34,261 nucleotides of DNA. Source: Gammaproteobacteria bacterium (GTDB lineage: Bacteria > Pseudomonadota > Gammaproteobacteria > Pseudomonadales > Azotimanducaceae). Positions 16,128 to 24,168 of the stretch are shown in pieces. Below the pieces are notes generated by a model, which was not told the DNA's origin, made no database searches, and saw only the letters and a program-made list of their open reading frames with translations. Location of the stretch: the NCBI GenBank assembly GCA_009843635.1, contig VYDB01000052.1, forward strand, positions 1 to 34,261, given 5' to 3'. The stretch's first letter is position 1; the number at the start of each line of letters is the position of its first letter. Position numbers and translations under genes: made by a program.

Positions 16128-16685
16128 TTATAGTTTAAAGTAGGGCGGCAAGTCGTTGGGCTCGATCTTCCGGAGGTTGGCGAAGGGGCTGGCGCCAAAG
16201 TAGATGTCTTCGCCGATCAGCTTGCCATCGGCGTCGGCGGGCCACAGCGTCACCAGTTGGGCGCCGCCGAGCCAGAGGTCGCCGCCCTGGACGTCGACGT
16301 CGCCGACCTTGGTCACGTCCATGGCAAGCAATGCCTCACCCTTATAAACCTGCTTGACTTGGCCTTCCGTGATGACGTGGTCGTCGCTAGCCACGACCTT
16401 ATCCACCACCACCTCAAATTGCTGGCCGCCGGTCTGGAACATGCCGGCGTAGAAGGCCCGCACGGCCTCCCGGCCCTCGATCACCGAAGGCTCGCCGCTG
16501 CCCCAGAAGTGATAGATCGGATGCGCCGTCAGGGTGTCCATCAAGGGGTCCAAGCGGCCCTTGATTTCATGCTCCATATGGTCGCGCACCTCAGTGATCA
16601 AGGCTTTGCGCCTAGGGCTGGTCTCTTGGGCAACTTGGGCTTCCAAGGCCAGCCAGCTCTGATGGGGGTTGATGGCATAGGTCAT
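16128..16685 (-). CDS. NTF2-like/SnoaL-fold protein
   Basis: A 185-residue protein of the cone-shaped NTF2-like superfamily. It has an N-terminal helical part, then DPLMDTLTAHPIYHFWG, the strand/helix VIEGREAVRAFYAGMF, and a beta-sheet (FEVVVDKVVASDDHVITEGQV) as in SnoaL-type polyketide cyclases and ketosteroid-isomerase-like proteins. The family includes isomerases, dehydratases and non-enzymatic binders, so the function is open. The AAGGAA ribosome site is about eight bases from the ATG. It leads the second TonB receptor and is divergent from a GPH transporter (70-bp gap), suggesting use on the same imported substrate. Confidence 0.8.
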   Translation of the reverse strand: MTYAINPHQSWLALEAQVAQETSPRRKALITEVRDHMEHEIKGRLDPLMDTLTAHPIYHFWGSGEPSVIEGREAVRAFYAGMFQTGGQQFEVVVDKVVASDDHVITEGQVKQVYKGEALLAMDVTKVGDVDVQGGDLWLGGAQLVTLWPADADGKLIGEDIYFGASPFANLRKIEPNDLPPYFKL

Positions 16686-16755
16686 GGCTCGGTTCCTTTT
16701 TGCTTCCTAAATCATCTACCATGCGGACAGGGATTGCCGCGGGGGGCGGTGCATC

Positions 16756-18123
16756 TTGCAGACCGGTTCGCAAAGCTCGCACAGACTGAAGCGCTCGACG
16801 CTGTTCTACTACAGCCTGGCCGACGTGCCGGTGATGATGTCGATCTTCCCCGCCCTCGTCTTCATCCCAAAATTCTACACCAGCGACATGGGCGTGCCCT
16901 TGGCCTTGGCGGCCAACATCATTCTGGGCGTGCGGCTGTTCGACATGGTGAGCGACCCGCTGATGGGCTACATCAGCGACCGCACCCAGACCCGCTGGGG
17001 ACGGCGGCGCCCTTGGCTGGTGGTGGCCACGCCCATCCTGATGCTCGGCATCTACCAGCTCTACCTGCCGCCGGAAGGCGCTGGCACCCTGCACATGCTG
17101 ACCTGGATGGCGGTGGTGTCTGTGGGCACCACCATGCTGCTCATTCCCTACTACGCTTGGGCGGCGGAGCTTTCGCCAGACTATAACGAGCGCTCCCGCA
17201 TCACCGGCTGGCGGTCCATGGCTGGCGTCGTCGGCAGCTTGGTGGCACAGTTGGCGCCGGCGCTGGCGTTGTTGCTCTTCGGCATCGGCGGCAGCCGCGC
17301 CGTGCTGGCGGTGGTGGGCGTCTCCATGCTGGTGCTGATGCCGATCTGCATCTTGCTGACGGTGACCCGGGTACCGGACAGCGGGGCGCCGCAGCCAACG
17401 GGGATGCCCATTTGGCAGGGCTTGAAGGTGATGCTGGCCAACGGTCCGTTCAAGCGGCTGGTGCTGACCTTCATGATCGGGCAAACGGCATTGGCCATCA
17501 CCACCCCGCTGTACGTCTTCTTCATCGCCTTTGTGCTGCGCGCCGAGGAAATGGCCATCTTCATGCTGACGTTCTTCTACGCGGCCAATTTCGCTGCGGT
17601 GCCCTTTTGGGTGTGGGCGTCGAGGCACATCGGCAAGCACCGGGCCTACGTGGCCAGCTTCGTCATCATCGCTTTTGCGCACCCCTTCTACATGCTGCTT
17701 GGCGAGGGCGACTTCTGGTGGATGCTGCCGGTCACCTTGACCACGGGCTTTGCGGCGGGTGGGTTTTCGGCGGCCCTGCCAAACTCCATGAAGGCCGACG
17801 TGATCGATCTGGATACCTTGAAGAGCGGCGAAAACCGCGCCGCTTCCTTCTTCTCGGTTTGGTCGTTCACTTATAAGGCGACCGCCTCATTGGGCGTGTG
17901 GATCGCCCTGACCGGGCTTGCGTTCTTCGGCTTCAATGCCGACCCGGAGGCCGTCAATGGCCCTGACGAACTTTTCGGGTTGCGCTTTTTGTTCTCGACG
18001 CTGCCGTCGTTGTTCTTCCTAGCCGCCGCTGCGGTGGTGTGGAACTACCCCATCACCGAAGCCCGGCATGCGGAGTTGCGGGCTCAATTGGAGCAGCGAG
18101 CGGCTGGGTCAGCCGCCGGATAG
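16756..18123 (+). CDS. GPH-family MFS symporter (TTG start)
   Basis: A 455-residue inner-membrane carrier, second GPH-type paralogue of the window. The signature GYISDRTQTRWGRRRPW follows helix 2, and IPYYAWAAELSPDYNERSRI follows helix 4, aligning with the protein at 10235-11767. Twelve helices are evident. No ATG occurs before the first helix; the TTG at 16756 follows a G-rich run and gives a normal cytoplasmic N-terminus (QTGSQSSHRLKRSTLFYY). It is divergent from the NTF2-like/TonB operon. The C-terminal NYPITEARHAELRAQL is shared with the paralogue. The substrate is unknown and probably the same class as that of the neighbouring receptors. Confidence 0.9.
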   Translation: MQTGSQSSHRLKRSTLFYYSLADVPVMMSIFPALVFIPKFYTSDMGVPLALAANIILGVRLFDMVSDPLMGYISDRTQTRWGRRRPWLVVATPILMLGIYQLYLPPEGAGTLHMLTWMAVVSVGTTMLLIPYYAWAAELSPDYNERSRITGWRSMAGVVGSLVAQLAPALALLLFGIGGSRAVLAVVGVSMLVLMPICILLTVTRVPDSGAPQPTGMPIWQGLKVMLANGPFKRLVLTFMIGQTALAITTPLYVFFIAFVLRAEEMAIFMLTFFYAANFAAVPFWVWASRHIGKHRAYVASFVIIAFAHPFYMLLGEGDFWWMLPVTLTTGFAAGGFSAALPNSMKADVIDLDTLKSGENRAASFFSVWSFTYKATASLGVWIALTGLAFFGFNADPEAVNGPDELFGLRFLFSTLPSLFFLAAAAVVWNYPITEARHAELRAQLEQRAAGSAAG

Positions 18124-18128
18124 ACCGC

Positions 18129-18722
18129 CTACCGGACGACGATGGCCTCTTCGTTCCAAGGAGAGAGCGTCTTGTCGGTTTCGGCCTGAAAGGCAGCGGG
18201 TAACTCCTCGGTCATGTGCAAGGTGGCGGCTAGCCGACCAAAGCCCACGAAGAACGCCACGGTCATGCCCAGTTCCATCACCTGCGCTTCGCTAAAGTGC
18301 TCCTTCAGGCCGTTATACACGGCGTCATCGATGGCCAAGTGATTGTTGGCGAACAGGTCGGCGTAGGCGATGGCGGCCTGTTCGGCATCGGTGAGGTTGT
18401 CGGCAGCGGGCGGGTCAGCGAGTTCGCATACCAGATCTTCGGTGACGCCAGCGGCCACGGCGTCGGTGTAGCGGATGGCCATGCAGCTTCGGCACTGGTT
18501 GTGGAAGGCCACCCGCAGCCGCACCAGCTCGACGAGCCGGTCGGGCAGGGTGCGATGCATCTTCAGCGAACCGCCGAATGCGGCCACCCCCTTGGCCAGG
18601 CCGGGGCAGTGGGCGAACATCCGCATCAGCCCCTGCTCCAGGGGCGTGGCGGTGTCCGGGCGGGTCATCTCCTTGAGAGCGGGATCCCAGTGTTCGGGAT
18701 CGATCTTGCTGATTCGGGTCAT
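18129..18722 (-). CDS. Carboxymuconolactone decarboxylase (AhpD)-family protein
   Basis: A 197-residue all-helical AhpD/CMD-fold protein. The key segment LVELVRLRVAFHNQCRSCMAIR has the redox pair C77-x-x-C80 after the usual E/R pattern, as in AhpD alkylhydroperoxidases. The His that usually follows at CxxCxxxH is replaced by Arg/Tyr. It may act as a peroxide-detoxifying or gamma-carboxymuconolactone-type enzyme. The ATG at 18720-18722 fits a GAGGAA ribosome site; a TTG three codons earlier is too close to it. The gene converges on the GPH transporter with five bases between stops. Confidence 0.85.
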   Translation of the reverse strand: MTRISKIDPEHWDPALKEMTRPDTATPLEQGLMRMFAHCPGLAKGVAAFGGSLKMHRTLPDRLVELVRLRVAFHNQCRSCMAIRYTDAVAAGVTEDLVCELADPPAADNLTDAEQAAIAYADLFANNHLAIDDAVYNGLKEHFSEAQVMELGMTVAFFVGFGRLAATLHMTEELPAAFQAETDKTLSPWNEEAIVVR

Positions 18723-18884
18723 GGGGTGCAATTCCTCAGGCGGCAGCGCCTCGCGCGTGATGGCGAAAGCTTGCCACGGTGGGTGACGGGGTTCAATGCG
18801 AAGCTTGGCCGCGCCCTGAGTGCGTGGGTGGGCAATTTCTTACAGCTTCGTGAGAGATTGGCTACAGACGGGATGGCCCCCAAG

Positions 18885-18909
18885 AGGTTTGAATGACCTT
18901 TTCAAACCT
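18885..18909. promoter_or_regulatory. Perfect 9-bp inverted repeat at a putative promoter
   Basis: AGGTTTGAA and TTCAAACCT are exact inverted copies with a 7-base spacer. The right arm covers the likely -35 (TTTTCA, 18899-18904) of the -10 TATACT at 18921. This is the position of a repressor site, or of a hairpin ending read-through from upstream. Confidence 0.5.
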
Positions 18910-18926
18910 GAGCAAGGGCCTATACT
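18899..18926 (+). promoter_or_regulatory. Putative promoter of the coiled-coil membrane protein gene
   Basis: -35-like TTTTCA (18899-18904), 16-bp spacer, -10 TATACT (18921-18926, five of six). Start near 18933 gives a 25-base leader containing AAGGAG before the ATG at 18958. The -35 is weak. Confidence 0.45.
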
Positions 18927-18957
18927 CATGAAACGAGCGCTGAAGGAGATTTCGGAC

Positions 18958-19296
18958 ATGGCCACAGGCCTTGAGGCTTCCGGGATAGAGCGGCAACAGG
19001 CGGCGGCCACTCTCGAGGCCATCGCCAACTCGATCGAGAAGTTCGCGGTCACCCCGGAGCGGCTGCGGGAGACCATTGAGGCGTCCCAACAGGCGCTGTA
19101 CGAGAGCATCAAGGGAGAGATGGACCAGCGTTTCGATGCGGTTGACAAGCGCTTTGGTGACATCATCTCCAGCATCAACGATTCGCGGCAGCAGCAGCGG
19201 GCGGACTCCGCCAAGGTGTTCAACCTGATGCTGGGCATCGCTCTTGGCATGGCCGGCGTCACGGGTGGCTTGATCTTCAACCTGTTCTTTCCGTAG
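18958..19296 (+). CDS. DUF1640-like coiled-coil protein with C-terminal membrane anchor
   Basis: A 112-residue tail-anchored protein. The N-terminal segment (GLEASGIERQQAAATLEAIA) resembles DUF1640/CCDC90-like proteins, a long coiled coil follows (about 20-85, with MDQRFDAVDKRFGDI), and one transmembrane helix closes the protein (LMLGIALGMAGVTGGLIFNLFF). ATG 18958 is chosen for its AAGGAG ribosome site nine bases upstream and because the family starts near here; ATG 18928 would add ten residues and lie on the start-point region. Function unknown; DUF1640 genes are often associated with mobile DNA or toxin-antitoxin loci. Confidence 0.7.
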   Translation: MATGLEASGIERQQAAATLEAIANSIEKFAVTPERLRETIEASQQALYESIKGEMDQRFDAVDKRFGDIISSINDSRQQQRADSAKVFNLMLGIALGMAGVTGGLIFNLFFP

Positions 19297-19404
19297 GGGG
19301 CTGACGGCTGGCCTCCCAGCGCTAGGCTTAGCCCGCCAAAGCCGCTAAGCTGCGGCATCGCCGCAATCGGCATGCGGCTTAACCCATTTTCAAGAGGATC
19401 AACG

Positions 19405-19749
19405 ATGGCCAAGAAATTGGTTCTAGTGGGGCTGGTTCAGCCCGAAAGCGAGGATCTCGTGGAGGCGTTCAACGAGTGGTATCTCGGCAACCACGTCGAG
19501 GATACCTACAACTGCCCCAACATCACGTCGGTACGCTGCTTCAAGGCGGCGCGGGGCTTCATGGGCGATCCGCCGTCCCAATACCTCACCATCTATGAAT
19601 TCGAAGGGGAGGATGCGGAGCAGGCCGAAAGGGTGCTGGCTGCCTACCAGGCGGATCCTGATGGCTGGAGCAAGCGGCAACCGAACAACAACTCCATGGC
19701 GGTGGTCGGCGCCGGCTGGTACCACGAGGAGCTGGCATTCGGCGTCTAG
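19405..19749 (+). CDS. EthD-like dimeric alpha/beta-barrel protein
   Basis: A 114-residue ferredoxin-like-fold protein. Strand KLVLVGLVQ, helix DLVEAFNEWYLGNHVEDTYN, strand ITSVRCFKAAR, strand YLTIYEFEG, and helix EQAERVLAAYQ give the EthD/ABM barrel order. The WYLGNHVEDTY segment corresponds to the EthD-type WYxxxHxxxx helix. Such proteins are small monooxygenase- or isomerase-like helpers in catabolic clusters. Start ATG 19405 has GAGGA six bases upstream. It precedes a transporter gene by 23 bp. Confidence 0.72.
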   Translation: MAKKLVLVGLVQPESEDLVEAFNEWYLGNHVEDTYNCPNITSVRCFKAARGFMGDPPSQYLTIYEFEGEDAEQAERVLAAYQADPDGWSKRQPNNNSMAVVGAGWYHEELAFGV

Positions 19750-19772
19750 CCCCTTCCGCAGAGTCCTCGGCC

Positions 19773-21086
19773 GTGCAGGTTCCCTATTCGAGCCGTACCC
19801 AGTGGTACGTGGTGCTGCTGTTGACGTTGGCGGCCACCCTGTCGTTCATCGACCGCCAGATCCTCAACGTCATGATCGGCCCCATCAAGCGAGATCTTGG
19901 CGGCCTGACCGACACCGAAATCTCGCTCATCATCGGCCTTGCCTTTTCGTTGGTCTATACGCTGGCGACCGTGCCTTTGGCGCGCATGGCGGACCGCGCC
20001 AACCGGCGCAACATCATCGCCGCCGGGATTTTTGCCTGGAGCCTGGCCACGGCGTTGGCCGGCAAGGCGGACAGTTTCCGCAACCTGTTCTTGGCACGCA
20101 TGGGCGTCGGCATCGGCGAGGCGACCTTGGGGCCGGCTTCAACCTCGCTGCTGGCCGACTACTTTGACAACGCTCGCCTGCCATTGGCCTATGGCATCGT
20201 CGGCGCGGCGCCCTTCATCGGCACGGGCCTCGCCAACATCGTCGGTGGGCCGCTGATCGATTGGCTGGAGGCGCGGCCCAACTTCACGTTGCCGTTGTTC
20301 GGCGAGCTTTACTCCTGGCAAATGGTGCTGGTTTGCGTGGGGCTGCCGGGCATCCTGTTGGCGGCGGTGATGTTCACCATCGCCGAGCCGGTGCGCCGCG
20401 GGGCGCTCAAGGATCCTGCCGCCGGCTTCCCGCTGCGCGAGGTTTGGCGCTTCGTCGCCTCGCGGGGCAAGTACCTCACCTACCACTTCATCGCCTATCT
20501 GTGCCTGTCGATCCAGGGCTTCGCCTTCCTCACCTGGGTCGTTGAGTTCTTCGTGCGCAAGCATCAGTGGACCAAGACCGAAATCGGCCTCACCTACGGC
20601 TTCATCGCCTTGGTGGTAGGCGTCATCGGCAGCGTCTGGGCCGGATTCTACGCTGGCAGGCTGATTGGCCGCGGCGGGGGCGATGCGCCGATGCGGGTCA
20701 CGCTCTGGGGCACCTTGGTGCTGGGTCCAGTGGCAGTGGTGCTGCCGCTGCTCGACAGCGGCATCGCCGCCGCCGTCATGCTGGTGCCCATCACCTTCAC
20801 CATGGCCATGCCGCCGGGCCTGAGCAACGCCGCCCTGCAGGCCATTGCGCCCAACCAGATGCGCGGGCAGCTCATCGCCCTCTATCTGATCTGCGTGTCC
20901 TTCCTGTCGTACCTGTTTGCGCCACTCATCATCGGTGTTATGAACGACTACGTGTTTGGCCGTGAGGACGCCATAGACCTTTCGTTGGCGACCTTGGCTG
21001 TGCTCAACTACAGCATCGCGGCGCTGTGCCTGGCGCTCAGCTTGAAGCCCTTGCGCATCGCCTTGGCTAAAATTCAATCGCAATAG
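19773..21086 (+). CDS. Spinster-type MFS transporter (GTG start)
   Basis: A 437-residue, 12-helix inner-membrane transporter of the spinster/Spns-like branch. Diagnostic segments are LSFIDRQILNVMIGPIKRDL after helix 1, the motif-A loop ARMADRANRRNI, and ARMGVGIGEATLGPASTSLLADYF in helices 4-5. Spinster-like carriers in proteobacteria are common beside aromatic, steroid and terpene catabolic genes. The GTG at 19773 has no strong ribosome site, so translation may depend on the gene 23 bp upstream. A 21-bp gap separates it from the alpha/beta hydrolase, suggesting one transcript into the 21108-22939 genes. Confidence 0.92.
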   Translation: MQVPYSSRTQWYVVLLLTLAATLSFIDRQILNVMIGPIKRDLGGLTDTEISLIIGLAFSLVYTLATVPLARMADRANRRNIIAAGIFAWSLATALAGKADSFRNLFLARMGVGIGEATLGPASTSLLADYFDNARLPLAYGIVGAAPFIGTGLANIVGGPLIDWLEARPNFTLPLFGELYSWQMVLVCVGLPGILLAAVMFTIAEPVRRGALKDPAAGFPLREVWRFVASRGKYLTYHFIAYLCLSIQGFAFLTWVVEFFVRKHQWTKTEIGLTYGFIALVVGVIGSVWAGFYAGRLIGRGGGDAPMRVTLWGTLVLGPVAVVLPLLDSGIAAAVMLVPITFTMAMPPGLSNAALQAIAPNQMRGQLIALYLICVSFLSYLFAPLIIGVMNDYVFGREDAIDLSLATLAVLNYSIAALCLALSLKPLRIALAKIQSQ

Positions 21087-21107
21087 CATCCAGACGAAGG
21101 AGGCATC

Positions 21108-21920
21108 ATGGGACGCTTATTGGTGGAAGGGGATCGGCAGATTTATTTTGAGCACTACCCCGGTACGGGACGCACGGTCGTGCTATCCCACGGCTGGGGA
21201 ATGGGCTGTCGGGTCTGGGACAACACGGTGGCCCGGCTTACTGACGCTGGGCACCGGGCGGTCATCTACGACCACCGTTGCTGCGGGCAGTCCGACAAGG
21301 ACTTTGCCGACGTCTCGATCGAGGCCCTCGGCACCGACCTGGCGGCATTGTGCCAGCACTTGCAGTTGGACCGTCCGGTCTTGAATGGCTGGTCATTGGG
21401 CGGCGCAGTGGTGGTGGATGCCGCCAGCCGCCTGGGCAGCAACGTAGGCGGCTTGGTGCTGACCGGCGGCGCCACGCCCCGCTACACCCAGGGCGAGGGC
21501 TTTCCCCACGGTGGCCAAGCGGAAGACGTTGCGGCCACCGTGGCTGCCTTGCGCGCCGACCGGGTGAGTTTCCTGAAGTCCCTGTACTTTGATGGCGTCT
21601 TTGCAAAGGAAGTGGGAGAGGACGTCAAGGGCTGGTGCTGGCGCATCGCCCTGCAGGCGAGCTCCGGGGCGGATGCCTCCTTAGGCGCCTTGGCGCAGCT
21701 CGACCAACGCAGCGCCATGGCGGATCTGTCCTGTCCCGCGTTGGTGGCGATCGGCGGGCAGGATGGGGTGGTGGTGCCCGAGATCGGCCGCTACGCCGCT
21801 GGCTGCTTGCCAAATGCTGAATTGGTCGAGTTCGAGGACTGTGGCCACGCCGTCTTTCTGGAGGACGCGGAGCGCTATCATGGGGCGTTGCTGGAGTTTC
21901 TGGCCGGGGTTGCCTCATGA
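21108..21920 (+). CDS. Alpha/beta hydrolase
   Basis: A 270-residue alpha/beta-fold hydrolase with intact triad: nucleophile S96 in GWSLGG, acid D219 in IGGQDGVV and base H247 in DCGHAVFLE. The oxyanion region is SHGWGMG (27-33). A strong AAGGAGG ribosome site precedes the ATG. Its stop overlaps the start of the luciferase-like monooxygenase (ATGA), so the two are coupled. A hydrolase coupled to a flavin monooxygenase is what one expects for a Baeyer-Villiger/lactonase pair, although ester or haloperoxidase-like chemistry is also possible. Confidence 0.9.
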   Translation: MGRLLVEGDRQIYFEHYPGTGRTVVLSHGWGMGCRVWDNTVARLTDAGHRAVIYDHRCCGQSDKDFADVSIEALGTDLAALCQHLQLDRPVLNGWSLGGAVVVDAASRLGSNVGGLVLTGGATPRYTQGEGFPHGGQAEDVAATVAALRADRVSFLKSLYFDGVFAKEVGEDVKGWCWRIALQASSGADASLGALAQLDQRSAMADLSCPALVAIGGQDGVVVPEIGRYAAGCLPNAELVEFEDCGHAVFLEDAERYHGALLEFLAGVAS

Positions 21921-22939
21921 GCGGGCGCCAAGTCAATTTCGGCCTCTGGTACGACTTCCGCAACCCGCCGCCCAGCCAAGTCGGCTTTCAGGACCTTTAC
22001 CGGGCCTGCCTCGACCAGATCGTTTGGGCGGAGTCTTTGGGCTTCGATTCCGTCTGGCTCACCGAGCACCACTTTTGCGAGGACGGCTACACCCCGTCGC
22101 CCTTGGTCATCGCCGCCGCCATCGGCGAGCGCACCATGCGGATGCGCATCGGCACCAACCTCATGCTGCTGCCGCTGGCGGACCCCGTGCGCCTTGCCGA
22201 GGATTCGGCGACGCTTTCCATCCTCACCGGCGGACGGTTCGACCTCGGCGTGGGCCTGGGGTACCGGCAACTGGAGTTTGACTACTTCGGGCGGCAGTTG
22301 AAGCATCGGCCGAGCCTCATGGAGGAGGGCATCGACATCATCCGTCAGTGCTGGAGCGGCGAGCCGGTGCGCATCGATGGCAAGCGTTTCCGCATCGACA
22401 GCTTGCCGGTTGCGCCGGCCCCCGAACAGGCGCCCAAGCTCTACATGGGTGGCATGGCACCGCCTGCCATCGCCCGGGCGGCAAGGCTGGGGGACGGTTT
22501 CCTCTCCACCGGCGGCATCGGCCACGACCTCTATGCTAGAGCGCTCGCCGACCTAGGCAAGCCGCGTTCGGCGGGCGCCATCTGTGCTGGCAACTGGTCT
22601 ATCGTCGCCCCGGACCCGGAAGCGGAGGCCGCGCGCATCGGCGAGCATGTGCTCTACCAAACCAATCAGTACATCGCTTGGGGCGCATTCGGCCCGCCGG
22701 ACCAGACGCCGCAATTCCCAGACGCCGCCAGCGCCATCGAAGGCGGCCTCTACGAGTTGTGCGACGCGGATGGCGCCGTGGCAAGCCTGACCGCCCTGTT
22801 GACGGACTGCCCGGAGATCATCGATGTTCACTTCTGGGCGCAATTCCCTGGCGAGCCGGTGGAGAGCGGCAGCCGGCGAATAGAGTACTTGGCCCGCCAA
22901 GTGCTGCCTCGAGTGCGGTCGGCGCTGGGTTTGAACTGA
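21917..22939 (+). CDS. Luciferase-like (LLM class) flavin-dependent monooxygenase
   Basis: A 340-residue TIM-barrel enzyme of the bacterial-luciferase superfamily, using reduced FMN from a separate reductase. The core shows AESLGFDSVWLTEHHF (strand/helix 2), IGTNLMLLPLADPVRLAED, then LSGGRFDLGVGLGYRQLEFDYFG-type segment (here ILTGGRFDLGVGLGYR) and later LYMGGMAPPAIARAARLGDGFL. It overlaps the hydrolase gene by four bases. The class covers alkanal, alkanesulfonate and type II Baeyer-Villiger enzymes (diketocamphane monooxygenases). The neighbouring P450, SDR and hydrolase make the Baeyer-Villiger role attractive, but it is inferred. No flavin reductase gene was seen. Confidence 0.9.
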   Translation: MSGRQVNFGLWYDFRNPPPSQVGFQDLYRACLDQIVWAESLGFDSVWLTEHHFCEDGYTPSPLVIAAAIGERTMRMRIGTNLMLLPLADPVRLAEDSATLSILTGGRFDLGVGLGYRQLEFDYFGRQLKHRPSLMEEGIDIIRQCWSGEPVRIDGKRFRIDSLPVAPAPEQAPKLYMGGMAPPAIARAARLGDGFLSTGGIGHDLYARALADLGKPRSAGAICAGNWSIVAPDPEAEAARIGEHVLYQTNQYIAWGAFGPPDQTPQFPDAASAIEGGLYELCDADGAVASLTALLTDCPEIIDVHFWAQFPGEPVESGSRRIEYLARQVLPRVRSALGLN

Positions 22940-23036
22940 AGGGGGTTTCGCCCAAGGGGAGCGTGCGAACATCATTCGACCGTGATTGTTTTCCGCAACT
23001 TCGTTATATTGGCTTCCAATCTATTGGGAGAGTGAC

Positions 23037-24107
23037 ATGAAGGTAGGTCTGTTGATGGTATTCCAGAATTTCGAGGACGGAATCACCGACCAAGGCGCGT
23101 GGGAGCGGGACATTCACCTAGGCGGCTTGGCCGAGCCCTTGGGGTTCAACACCTTGAGCGCCGTCGAGCACCACTTCTTCAACTACGCCATGTCGCCGGA
23201 CAACTTGCAGTACTTGAGCTACATGGCGGCCAAGACCGAGCACATCGGCCTGCTGACCGGGGCGGTCATTTTGCCTTGGCATGATCCCCTGCGGGTGGTG
23301 GAGCGCATGATCGTGCTCGATCACTTGAGCCAAGGCCGTGCCCTGTTCGGCATCGGCCGGGGTCTCGCCCGGCGCGAGTACGACACCTTCGGCGTGGACA
23401 TGAATGAGGCGCGGGACCGCTTTGACGAGTCCGCGGAAATGATCATCCGCGCCTTGGAGACCGGCGTCATCGAAGGCAACGGACCCTACTACAAGCAGGT
23501 GCGCACGGAAGTGCGTCCGCGCCCGTACGCTAGCTTCAAGGACCGCTTCTATGCGGTCGGCATGTCGTCGGACTCGGTGCCCGTGGTGGCCCGGCTCGGT
23601 GCCAAGATGATGAGCTTCGCGCAGAAGCCCTGGGCGGAAATGGCGCCCCACTTCGACCGTTACCGCACCCTCTACCGAGAGCATCACAACACCCAGCCGC
23701 CCTCGCCGGTGTGCGTGGACTTCCTGAGTTGCGACGAATCCGCCGAACTCGCCGAGGCCAACGCCCGCAAGTACATGGCCAACTACTACATCACGGTCAT
23801 GGAGCACTACGAAATGGCGGGCGAGCACTTTCGCAAGATGAAGGGCTACGGAGACTACGCGGACAACGCCGAACTGCTGAAGGACACCGGCATGGCGGAC
23901 GCCGCCAACGCCTTTGTTGACATCAACACCTTTGGCACTCCGCAGCAGATCCTCGACAAGATGGACCAGCGGCGCAAGGACATCGGCGACTTCGACCTCA
24001 CTGTGCAGGTCAGCTACGGCGGCCTGACTGGCGAGCAGGCCGAGAAGAGCATTCGCCTGTTCGCCGACCAGGTGCTGCCGGAGCTGCAGTCCTGGGAGAC
24101 GCACTAG
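23037..24107 (+). CDS. Luciferase-like (LLM class) flavin-dependent monooxygenase, second copy
   Basis: A 356-residue LLM-class oxidoreductase. It begins MKVGLLMVFQNF and has LAEPLGFNTLSAVEHHFFNY, HIGLLTGAVILPWHDPLRVVE, then LSQGRALFGIGRGLARREYDTFG, the normal order of the luciferase barrel. The start ATG 23037 has GGGAGAG upstream; earlier in-frame codons look untranslated. It is only distantly similar to the protein at 21917, so they probably act on different substrates or steps. A 97-bp gap with an isolated TATATT (23005-23010) separates it from the previous gene, so it may have its own promoter. Confidence 0.9.
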   Translation: MKVGLLMVFQNFEDGITDQGAWERDIHLGGLAEPLGFNTLSAVEHHFFNYAMSPDNLQYLSYMAAKTEHIGLLTGAVILPWHDPLRVVERMIVLDHLSQGRALFGIGRGLARREYDTFGVDMNEARDRFDESAEMIIRALETGVIEGNGPYYKQVRTEVRPRPYASFKDRFYAVGMSSDSVPVVARLGAKMMSFAQKPWAEMAPHFDRYRTLYREHHNTQPPSPVCVDFLSCDESAELAEANARKYMANYYITVMEHYEMAGEHFRKMKGYGDYADNAELLKDTGMADAANAFVDINTFGTPQQILDKMDQRRKDIGDFDLTVQVSYGGLTGEQAEKSIRLFADQVLPELQSWETH

Positions 24108-24128
24108 CACGGAAGGCTCGCAAGCGCC

Positions 24129-24162
24129 GAGTTGCGAAGCAACTCGAACGCTTCGTGAAGCG
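24129..24162. promoter_or_regulatory. Two adjacent hairpins before the acyl-CoA synthetase start
   Basis: GAGTTGC-GAA-GCAACTC (24129-24145) and CGCTTC-GT-GAAGCG (24149-24162) are perfect short inverted repeats that end six bases before the ATG at 24169. There is no clear Shine-Dalgarno sequence. In RNA the second stem would sit on the ribosome landing site, so it may tune translation relative to the upstream gene. Confidence 0.4.
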
Positions 24163-24168
24163 AAGCGC

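Noticed and set aside
23005-23010. TATATT as a promoter for the second luciferase-like gene
   Set aside because: No usable -35 lies 16-18 bases upstream (GTGATT only), so it is noted but not listed as a promoter.
22986-23036. Upstream extension of the second luciferase-like protein
   Set aside because: ATG 23037 has GGGAGAG in front and the family begins there; the extension is not conserved-looking.
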